Shown here piece after piece: positions 25,177 to 33,928 of a stretch of 64,000 nt of DNA; within the stretch, counting starts at the first letter, position 1; every line of letters begins with the position of its first letter. Origin of the DNA: Silurus meridionalis (taxonomy: Eukaryota > Chordata > Actinopteri > Siluriformes > Siluridae); the NCBI RefSeq assembly GCF_014805685.1, contig NC_060885.1, positions 24,274,132 to 24,338,131 of the forward strand, read 5' to 3'. The notes under the pieces were generated by a model. The model saw only the letters and a list, made by a program, of their open reading frames with translations. It was not told the DNA's origin and did no database searches. Both the position numbers and the translations under genes were made by a program.

Positions 25177-25482
25177 CTGCCCTTGCCTTCTCTCTTGCAG
25201 CGAGTGCCCAGGCCCCTCGCATCATCAGCGGACCAGCACCAGTGTTGCCCCAGGCCACCCTGCGCACTCCAGCACCTGCTGGCCCCACCATCATGCCACT
25301 AATTCGGCAGATCCAGACTGTCGTGCCCAACGGTTCGGCCCACGCCCATGCTGCCGCCACCCTGGTGCCTCCTGGACCGGAGTCAGCTGGCCTGATTTAT
25401 GCCACGCCCTATGATTACCCATACACACTGGCACCAGCCACGTCCATCCTTGAGTACCCCATCGACTCCAGTGGCGTGTTAG
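25177..25482 (+). CDS. qki exon: proline/alanine-rich linker, common to all isoforms
   Basis: This 306-nt exon encodes (P)[15 protein letters not shown]..., [10 protein letters not shown] and a tyrosine-rich end ([25 protein letters not shown]), the typical QKI region after QUA2 with PxxP motifs and a tyrosine cluster implicated in Src-family phosphorylation. The acceptor used here is CACTGCAG (25169-25176). A second in-frame AG at 25199-25200 would remove eight residues (see findings). Donor is GTAAGC at 25483, phase 1. The linker differs from mammals by small substitutions ([29 protein letters not shown]), as expected for a fish paralogue. Confidence 0.96.
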
Positions 25483-26925
25483 GTAAGCACACCTGTGAGT
25501 GCCCTAGCATGCCACCCCATCAACACCCATTTGGGCAGTGGAGCGCAGCACCTACCATACTCCTGCGTCACTCTTCTTAAAACCCAACCTCCCCACACCC
25601 CCCCACCTCCTCTGCAAATATTGCCTGTCATCCACCCATTTCCCATCACTTTAAAATGATCAGTAATATAACAAACCCCGTCCCTTTTTACTCAGTTTAT
25701 GTTAGTCTTCATTCAGCGCAAAAAATAACATATATTAAAGAAATGTGGCATAAATGTTTGGGCTGCTAAGTGCTCTTTTGGCTTAATATGAATTATGAGA
25801 GAGGGACCTTGTTTGCTTTTCACCCTTACTCTTTCTCCCCCCTCCCTCCTCTTTCACACGCTCCCTCTCTCTCTTCCTTACTCTCAAAGGCCCTGTCCAC
25901 CAGCTCTATGGCTTCATTAAGGCACTTGAGAAAAGCCGATTATGAGTATCAAGTTACAAACAGCATCCTGCCAGTTTAACACAGGCTGCTCCCAGAGGCA
26001 CAGAGTTAAGTTGAGAAATGACAAAAAAAAAAAGTTCATCCGTGAGGCAAGATCAGCGTGTCCAATGAGATAAACCAGAAACAAGGTTTAATCTCTGTAT
26101 AGTAAAGCAGCCCTTTTTTTTCTTCCAAGATCAAGCTGACTGCTTCAATTGTTCTAAGCCCAGTACAGTAGCGCTATAGAGACCTGATTAAAGTAGTATT
26201 GGTGTTTTGGTTTGATCATGAAGGCACTTCATTGATACAGCGAAGGAGGTGAGGAATGTTGTGGAGGGAGGAGAGTGGACGATTTCATCCATGTCTTCTC
26301 TCTTGTGTACACCTATACAGCATCCTCAAAGGCCGAAGAGCTGCCGCTGTACCTGGGCTTTCAGACCTGTCACTTTCCCATCACTGTGCAGCGTGCAGAG
26401 CCAACCGGTCGGCCTCCTTTTTAAAGCAGACCCACTCCCCTCATCCCTGTTTTCTGACCTTCACTCACCCTATACACACCCTTCGACACCCTCACCCACC
26501 CCCAGCAAACACTCATCTTATTGGACTGACTGGAAAGCACCCCCCCTGTTCCAGGAGCCTCTGCTCCCCAGCCGTTCACTGTTTGTCTTGTCTGCAACCT
26601 GAAGCCTGTTTTTGTTTTTTTGTTTTTTTATTTAATGTCATGTGTTGAAACTGTGTGTACCATAATGAGGGAAAAAAAAAAAAAGCACTGAGCCCCAAAC
26701 TGCTGCAAACCCTCTCTGGATGCTCTCCCTCTTGGCACGGGTGCACCAGGTGAGGTGACATGAAGACGGTGAGGGGACAGTGGGGGTCAGACAAAGAGGC
26801 TGTTTTGTGAGTCATTCTTTGAAATGGTGGGATTATTCTAAAAGTCAGACCTGTTCCAGTTCTACAGTTCTACTCGCTCAGCTGTTTGATGGTGTTCTGT
26901 GGCAATGAGTTCCAAGGAGTAAAAT

Positions 26926-26927
26926 AA

Positions 26928-26963
<36 letters not shown>

Positions 26964-26964
26964 T
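26926..26964. repeat. (AT)n(GA)n microsatellite
   Basis: About 12 AT units followed by about 7 GA units. Confidence 0.85.
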
Positions 26965-27482
26965 GGTAGTCCCCGACTCATGATGGAGAGACGTTCTGAT
27001 GACCCCATTGTAAATTGAAGTCAAAAAGTCTTAAAAAATAGTGATCAGTATTGGGTAATATACTGTCATTTGTTACTAATTTAACAAATTAGAGTACATC
27101 ATTTAGCAAAAAACAGAGCAATTTACGCCACCACAATGTATAAACTTAACAGTAAATATGAATGTGTCATTGGGCGGACGGAGCAGGACGCTCTCTGTTT
27201 CAGTGTCCGGTGACGGAGAAAATTGTGCTTTGAAACACCAGTAACAAAAAAAAAAGGTGCTCTAACACCGAGACAATTGAACTCTGTGGACCGGTGATAT
27301 CGGAGTAAGGCATATCACAAGGCGGGAGATGTGTATATTCTGGCAGCATCCCAATGTATCATACAAAGATTTAAAATGGCACGCTTAAATTTATATTTTA
27401 CAATTGCTCCGTTCCGTATCACTATTGTTATCTGAAGATCAAAAAATCGTAAGTCAAACCATCTGAACTCAGGGACTACCTG
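26963..27482. mobile_element. Second copy of the AGGTAGTCCCC-ended element
   Basis: Left end GGTAGTCCCCGACTCATGATG and right end CTCAGGGACTACCTG are inverted. It is longer than the 19191 copy by about 200 bp. No transposase. It begins against a (GA)n tract. Confidence 0.6.
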
Positions 27483-27485
27483 CAC

Positions 27486-27488
27486 AAA

Positions 27489-27524
<36 letters not shown>

Positions 27525-27533
27525 TGTATGTAT
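27486..27533. repeat. (GTAT)n microsatellite
   Basis: About ten GTAT units after a short (TA)n. Confidence 0.9.
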
Positions 27534-27637
27534 AAAAATATAGCCTTATGCATGCAGTGACCAAATCCATCATCTCTGCTTCTCCAAGGTCTAGGGCACA
27601 GACTGCCCTACTATGGCTTTGGTGACGTGTGGAATTG

Positions 27638-27639
<2 letters not shown>

Positions 27640-27691
<52 letters not shown>
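27640..27691. repeat. (GT)n microsatellite
   Basis: About 26 GT units, 61 nt before the QKI-6-type exon. Confidence 0.95.
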
Positions 27692-27692
<1 letters not shown>

Positions 27693-27752
27693 GCTTCTTG
27701 AGGACAGACACTCCTGGCACTAATTTCACATTCCCTTCCGTTTATTCTTTAG

Positions 27753-27778
27753 GTGTGGCTTTCCCCACGAAAGGCTAA
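27753..27778 (+). CDS. qki alternative last coding exon, QKI-6-type tail
   Basis: After the acceptor TTTATTCTTTAG, the phase 1 codon is completed to GGT and the reading continues VAFPTKG and stops (TAA 27776-27778). This gives the isoform ending GVAFPTKG, one residue away from the GMAFPTKG tail of QKI-6. QKI-6 lacks the QKI-5 nuclear-localisation tail and is found in both nucleus and cytoplasm, acting in mRNA stability and translation. The 3' UTR of this isoform would run downstream and may reach the poly(A) signal at 30937. The exon is too short to be found by ORF length; phase, acceptor and tail sequence support it. Confidence 0.88.
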
Positions 27779-27995
27779 AAGTGCTTTCGAAGGATCCTTA
27801 CTGAGCCCCTCATCCGATCTGAGTGTTAACACACGTGCGCTTTCGTTTCACAGCGGCCTTGTTATTTCTTGAGTGTTAATGATTTAAAACTCAAGCCTAG
27901 CAGTCAGTAGTCAGTCGGATATAATGTATTACTGTTTTGTTTACACTGGCCACCCCTCTGCCCAAAGAGGCTCAATATTCTATCTGTGCCCAATG

Positions 27996-27998
<3 letters not shown>

Positions 27999-28071
<73 letters not shown>
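27999..28071. repeat. (AT)n microsatellite
   Basis: About 36 AT units, then TGTATGTATG. Confidence 0.95.
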
Positions 28072-28081
<10 letters not shown>

Positions 28082-28370
28082 GGTGTGTGCATTTGTATAG
28101 ATAGATAGAGTGTATATGACAGAACTGTTTACTGACTGCTATGTTTTCTGGTTTTAGGAGAAAAGAGAGTAAATGTCAAGGAGCTTGCTTTACTAATCAC
28201 TTAAATCTTAAATCTTTTTTTTTTTATTATTACTACTGCACATGTGCCTACGCACTGTCATCTCCTCTGTGCCTTTGCTCAGAGAGTGAGTTTATCAGTA
28301 TTATATTTAAGTGTAGAACTGGAGGTGAACTTCCCTGTTGCTTCAATGCAGGATTTTGTGAATAGTAAAG

Positions 28371-28373
<3 letters not shown>

Positions 28374-28424
<51 letters not shown>
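28374..28424. repeat. (TC)n microsatellite
   Basis: About 25 TC units, continued as imperfect CT-rich sequence. Confidence 0.95.
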
Positions 28425-28427
<3 letters not shown>

Positions 28428-28766
28428 CGCTCTTTCACTTTCTCTCTTTCTCTCTTTTTCTATTTCTCTCTCTTTTTTTGTGTGTGTGTGAGAATATGCG
28501 TACTTGTCACTAATGTCCATCACACTATTCAAGCATGGATCCACCACTTGGAATGAAATTGTTTTTTCCACTTTTGATATGCTACTTTCAAAAAAGAACA
28601 AGTATTATTTGTGCCTTAACTTGTCTTTTTTTTATTATTTGCATAATAATTGTTATACATGTTTGGCCACACGGACAAATGAAATCTGTTCATTTTGATT
28701 GATTTATTTCATGGGACTTTGTTGATCTAATCTGTGTATTTGGTGATATTATTGCAATCCAAGCAG

Positions 28767-28841
28767 GTGCAGTGGCAACTAAAGTTCGAAGGCACGAATT
28801 GCGAGTCCATCCTTACCAAAGGGTAGTGACCACAGACAGAG
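28767..28841 (+). CDS. qki exon: QKI-5 C-terminal nuclear-localisation segment
   Basis: This 75-nt exon encodes (G)[20 protein letters not shown] then TTDR, corresponding to the QKI-5 tail that carries the non-canonical nuclear localisation signal RVHPYQR. That motif is unchanged here, so nuclear localisation is expected. Compared with mammals as remembered, DM is EL and IVTA is VVTT, which are conservative. Acceptor ATCCAAGCAG is before 28767; donor GTTAGT at 28842 is weaker than the other donors, which may matter for isoform choice. Enters and leaves in phase 1. Confidence 0.95.
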
Positions 28842-29324
28842 GTTAGTTTAGCTCATACGCTTTTGTGTTCATGACGTGTAGTCACTTCCTTTTGGCTCTG
28901 GTCCGTTATATTCAGCTTCACCCGAGAAAGAAATCTTTTTTTTAATGTAACATTTAGGAGTACAAACACATACGGAACAAAGATTCTGTGATTGTGATCA
29001 TTCCATTATTTCGATGACCTTGACATGATGTTAATGACAAATAATGGACTGTTATTTTTCTAAAGGTGCCATTCAAAATCTAATAACTCAATTGACATTT
29101 ATTATTTATCTATATTTATATTGCAGGCCCTAGTTCAAAACTGTACCACATTACAGATTTTTACCTTAGAAAAATCTTCTGCATTTCCTTAATTAAGAAA
29201 GCATTATTTAAAAAAAGAATCTATTCATAGTAGCTAAAAAAAATCTGCACCTTCTGTAACAGCCTTATCCTGATCACAGAAGAAAACTGGGTGCTAGTTG
29301 CGAATCCACTCTTAATGGACACTC

Positions 29325-29430
29325 TTTCACATACATATTCACACCTGGGGTGATTGAGTATAGCCACTGGTAGGAGGAAACCAGAGAACCCAGAGGAAAA
29401 CCCCCACAAACACAGGAAGAACATGAAACT
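29325..29430. repeat. Common fish repeat fragment (GGAGGAAACCAGAGAACCC)
   Basis: CACCTGGGGTGATTGAGTATAGCC and GGAGGAAACCAGAGAACCC are characteristic of a widespread fish SINE/LINE-derived repeat; another fragment occurs at 57870-58065. Confidence 0.5.
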
Positions 29431-30477
29431 CAGTAACTAGAGATGAGTCTCTATCGACCTATCAAATTGTAGGGTGAATTGCAGGAATCGATCATTTGAT
29501 GGACCAGTTCCACATGGATAACCTCTTGGATGTAATAAACAAACAGATCATTGGGTGTAAAGTGCAGTTATGAGCAATGGGTAGTATTCATGGAAAAAAA
29601 TATATATCGATATTGTTTGATTTCACAGGCAAAAATCTTTAATTCAGTCCAGCAGGGAAACAGACCCTTAAAAATATCTAGATCGTGTTATCAATGCCTG
29701 GTTATAGTTTTGCTCTAGGGAGTTGTGGTTTGATTAATATTTTGGGTCATGTGGTACTTCTGCTTGACTGAATGAGAAGGAAGATGTAGTTATTAAGTGC
29801 CATTTTAAGCTTCAAGCCCTTTACCAGCTGCAACTACAGCTGGCAAACGGAAAAAGAAATAATTTTTCTATATATTTTATCATTATTATCATTTATCATG
29901 TATTTCTCATATTCTTTTTTTTTATACTGGGAATGTTTTATATTATGGTACTACTGCTTTCCAGAACATATACTTTTGAGAACCCATTTGCACAGAACTT
30001 CAGATTTTACCAGTCTGTGCATTATTACTGGTCTTCAGAGGTCTCACTTTTTCTTTCTTTTTTTTTTTTTTAGTTTAGTTTATTTACTTTTTTATGTCAA
30101 ACTGTTGATATTTGCCTCATGTGATACAGAGAGGCTATGTGGCACAACTATTATTTTGCACTGAACAAGTCAGAAGCATTCATCTCTTCTGTTCAACAAA
30201 GAACAGACATGTTGGGGGGTGAAAACTATGTCAAACCTCAGATGACAGAACTGAAAAGAGTATTGAATTACATGTGTGATCGAAGCTGCATAGTCTTAAG
30301 GTTGACCACTGTTGTGTGAACAGAAATGTCAGATTATAGATGAATTTATGAAGAAAAAGAAAATATTCCACTTGATACATTTTTTTTTCTTTTTATGTTT
30401 TACTGTAAGCATCATTTTATTTTTGTTGTTGTTGGAAAAGAACATAGTATTTACTTGTTGCTTCATTAAAAAAAAAA

Positions 30478-30517
30478 AATATATATATATATATATAAAT
30501 ATAAAAATATATATAAA
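30478..30517. repeat. (AT)n tract
   Basis: Imperfect AT-rich run with AAAT interruptions. Confidence 0.8.
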
Positions 30518-30936
30518 TATAAAGCAGGAATGTATATGAAATGTCAATTTACTTGTAATTTGAAAAGAAATAGCAGTGATATTATAGAGGGCTATTTGTA
30601 GGAAATCAAATATGCATAATAGTTGCTTTATAGTACCACCTTAGAGATTTTCCTATATTTTTGGATATATGTTAGGGCTTTATATGAACGACAGGACTTT
30701 TCCAGTGTTTATATGCAAAAGCATTTTATATTCCGTGTCCTGTGAATTGTCAATAGTCTGCAAAGCTGAGGGTGACGGCTAAAATTCCCGCAGCGTGTGT
30801 TTCCATGGCTATTATGTTATTTAGAGAATTCCGTGTAGTGTTGCTTTGTCATTTAAAAGGCCAAGATTTTTATGTTGTTGTAAATAGAGGTAAAAAAGAA
30901 AAAAAAAAAGAACAAAAAAAAACAATTTGAAAAGGC

Positions 30937-30942
30937 AATAAA
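30937..30942 (+). promoter_or_regulatory. Candidate poly(A) signal inside the last qki intron
   Basis: AATAAA sits at the end of an AT-rich, repeat-poor stretch (about 30560-30960) that reads like the end of a 3' UTR. A transcript that ends in the QKI-6-type exon and is not spliced further could be cleaved here. Not verified by expression data. Confidence 0.35.
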
Positions 30943-31645
30943 AATTTTATTGAATACAACAACACCCAACAACTGTTCTGGCCCTAAATTATTTCAGTGT
31001 TCAATGACTTTGTTTTTCCTTGACATTATAATCCATCTCCATCATAACTATCAGCTTGCCGCTTAAACCTCTGAAGAGCTCTAATGCTTAATAGCAGTCG
31101 GGTAACAAGAACAATGCATCGGCTGCTCTCTGTAGTCTGTCGTTTTCTCTCATTAGGAACTAAATCTGACCTTTCACTTGACTGCTACTAACCATTAGAC
31201 ATGTTGGGTTCCTTTTTTTTTATTTCAGGATTTTTTTTCTCTTTTCATTTCCTCCTTCTTAACATATAACCTATTGGTTCACATCAGCTGCCATCCTGTC
31301 TGTAAAATCATGCTCTGATTTTACTGCATTGTATCGACGAAGAACAGTTCTTCCAGTGCTCCCATAGTCAGCCAACCCATTACCAGTCCTAAAAAAGTTA
31401 ATTGATGTCATGCCTATCACATTACCAAGCAGGTGATATGTAAGGCATGAAAAAAGTAAAGTGATAAAGGTTTACTCAATTCAAAATCGGGAGCCTAAAT
31501 GTAATAGGTTTTTATCATATTGTCATCCTGCTTCACTAGCTGAAACTAATCTCCTCTGTATCTTTTTTCTTTTCCTCCCTCTTTTTGTTGCCCTTCTTTT
31601 CCTTTGTTGTTTTTTTTTTTCATTTCCTTTTCTCTAACCACCCAG

Positions 31646-31662
31646 CCACCACCGGCAACTAA
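31646..31662 (+). CDS. qki last coding exon, QKI-5-type end
   Basis: Spliced from the g left by the exon ending at 28841, this exon completes an alanine codon and reads TTGN, then stop (TAA 31660-31662), giving the QKI-5 end ATTGN where mammals have AATGN. The acceptor is CTAACCACCCAG at 31634-31645. The stop codon is embedded in ACTAAC (31658-31663), the core QKI recognition hexamer, with a TAAC half-site at 31635-31638, 19 nt upstream. Phase and tail agree fully with the family. Confidence 0.9.
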
Positions 31663-33523
31663 CCCCTGACCTTCTGACTTCTCAACTTCACCCAATGATG
31701 ACCTGCCCATTGCCTGCCTGCAGATCACTTCTCTGCTCTAAAAAAAAAAAAAATCACACATCAAATGATTGAACAATAGAAAAAGCATTAAACAGCAATT
31801 CACTGCATTGGCAGTGGACACGCAGCGTCTCTGCACCCGATCAGTGGACACGCGGCGAAAGCCTGGAAGACGCCCTCCGGTTCAAAAGGTCTGTCGGAAG
31901 CGGAGCATCCTGCCACCGTAGACCTGCACTGAGTCATTTGTAAGCAATAAGCAATAACAGTTTTCCCACTCTGACCTTGATCCTTTACCCACCAACATGC
32001 TCCACATCCCCACAACACATGACATATGATGTTCAGAGCTCCAATGCAAACACTGATGCAGTCTTCAATCAAGAGAGAGAAAGAAAAAAATGACCCTCAT
32101 TGCACTGGCTGTTACCCAGGTGTGACGGTGACACATCTGTCTAAATGTATTATGTGATGGTGAGGCATTAGTGCATGCACCTTTCTGTCCCTGTACATTA
32201 AGCAGTGTGATCCGGTGGCATCACAACCACCGACTTCTCTAAAAACTGAACGAGGGATCAATGGGAACTCTGACTCGTATATCATTTAAGATTTGGCGCA
32301 TTCACATAGGCAGTGCAAAGCGAATGATGAACACCAAGGGGCGTGTTTAACATTTAGCCCAACGAACATTCGAACACTTTTCAGTGGACGAGTATTTCCG
32401 AGGATGTATAAGCCATGCTTGCCTATATGCTGTACAAATGTATCAAATTTGTATATAAATGTTAAAAAAATACACCACACACACTCTCACACACACACCA
32501 AGTCAAAGAACATATGTACAGAAAACCTTTATTATCCTCCAGTTCAGGGGAACAGAAAGTATCTATTTTTACAACTGAATCTTTTATACAATTGTAAAAT
32601 AAATTTTAAAAAAAAGAGAGAAACACTAAACCCTTTATGTGAAAACAATCCGGTTTTCTGTAATTGGATGTAGAAACGGACGACCAAACCAACCCTTTTC
32701 GTTCTTCTGACAGGGAGGGTTGAAACTATAACACTTATAAAGTGCCTTATCGTGGTTCTCATGGTTTCTTCAATCCGAATGTGTCATCATTAGTGGCGAA
32801 TGAGCAGGCCGGCGCTCGGTGCACACCGCTTCCTCTGAGGACAAAGTTTGTTTTTTCCCCCTTCCTTTTTAACATAAATTAGTGATTACTGAAGATGTAA
32901 TATTCCACTGGACATACGTCCAAAATCTAGTCGTAATCCTTAAATCCTCTAATAGGAAATGGAAGTTGCCATATGAGCTCTTGGATTAATTACTATGCTC
33001 CAAGAGCACTGAGTAGCGCTCACGCCTCCAGCCTCAAACATCTGGATTATGCTTTTAATATTGTAGCCCATCCTCCACCTGTGATCCTTTAATAATCTGT
33101 GAACTTTCAAGGTGGATTATTTTTTGTTTTTGTTCTGCGTTTTCAACTTTAATATCTTAAGTCACTGTGAACAGGTAAACATTGCAATATGACTGCAGTT
33201 GCACCGACGTCACCGTGGAAGCCGTGTGCACTGCGCATGCTGGACTGCACCACCATGTATGTGGCGTGTGTCCCCCCCATCCCCAAATCTTTCTTTACTA
33301 TGCAACAAAATGGCCTCTGATGTCTTGTGGGGGGTCTTTGAGTCATTGAACATGTCTTCCTGTACCATCCACACTTCACTACCACTTTCTGTTTTCAATT
33401 CTGCAGTAGCGTGAGCCGTATTATTGTCGTCATGAAGGTGTTAAAGGTATTGAGCCTGCATTTTGGAATAAGATGTACGTCAAAAAGCATTGCTTCTTAG
33501 TAGTTTAAGATGATGAAAAATGG

Positions 33524-33529
<6 letters not shown>

Positions 33530-33599
<70 letters not shown>
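33530..33599. repeat. (AT)n microsatellite
   Basis: About 35 AT units inside the probable qki 3' UTR. Confidence 0.95.
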
Positions 33600-33606
<7 letters not shown>

Positions 33607-33922
33607 GGAAAACAGTTTGATAGTACCAATACAGGTTAGATCACCATACTAAATATCGCATGATGTTTCACCCTAGATAGCATTTAAACTATAAATCTGG
33701 TTTGTACTCGTTTGTTTTTTTTTCCTTCAAATTTTTATTTCTGTGATTGTTCTTTATGATAGGAGTAAATAAGTGTAATTCCACACATGCAAACATAAAA
33801 CTGTTAGATTCATGCTGTGTGCCCCTACCCAGGTATTGCCTATGAGAAAATATGTACGTCTGTATCAACAGCCATTGTTACGAGTTTCTACCTTATTTTT
33901 CTATATTATTTTATATGTATGT

Positions 33923-33928
33923 AATAAA
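33923..33928 (+). promoter_or_regulatory. Candidate qki poly(A) signal
   Basis: AATAAA followed about 15-40 nt later by a T/GT-rich stretch (TTGTCTCAGTTCTACGTGTA), a normal cleavage-site arrangement. It is the best-placed canonical signal seen downstream of the QKI-5 stop. Confidence 0.45.

Larger units (their letters stand above)
25483..27752 (+). other. qki intron before the QKI-6-type last exon
   Basis: No exon recognised. A QKI-7-type terminal exon was looked for here and not found. The intron contains an A-rich tract, an (AT)n-(GA)n tract at 26926-26964, an element with AGGTAGTCCCC-type ends at 26963-27482, a (GTAT)n tract and a (GT)n tract. An ACTAAT hexamer at 27719-27724 lies 29-34 nt before the next exon, a good branch-point position and also a QKI-type site. 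Confidence 0.7.
27779..28766 (+). other. QKI-6-type 3' UTR or intron before the QKI-5 exon
   Basis: This stretch is intronic for the QKI-5 form and 3' UTR for the QKI-6 form. It contains an (AT)n tract at 27999-28071, a long (TC)n tract at 28374-28424 and two ACTAAT hexamers (28192-28197 and 28509-28514). No AATAAA was noticed before the QKI-5 exon, so the QKI-6 transcript would have to extend further. Confidence 0.55.
28842..31645 (+). other. Last qki intron, possibly also distal QKI-6 3' UTR
   Basis: Intron between the QKI-5 tail exon and its final exon. It contains a piece of a common fish repeat (29325-29430), (AT)n at 30478-30517, a 3'-UTR-like stretch ending in AATAAA at 30937-30942, and ACTAAY hexamers at 31187-31192 and 31545-31550. 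The last 150 nt before the acceptor CTCTAACCACCCAG are pyrimidine rich. Confidence 0.7.

Noticed and set aside
25084..25414. Overlapping ORFs in other frames of the qki linker exon
   Set aside because: They are shadows of the exon at 25177-25482, whose frame matches QKI throughout.
26264..26330. Possible QKI-7-type exon starting near GAGTGGACG
   Set aside because: The translation starts EW as QKI-7 does, but the following residues do not match and no good acceptor or tail is present.
31634..31640. CTCTAAC as branch point of the last qki intron
   Set aside because: It is only about 6-10 nt before the AG, too close for a usual branch point; kept instead as a possible QKI half-site.
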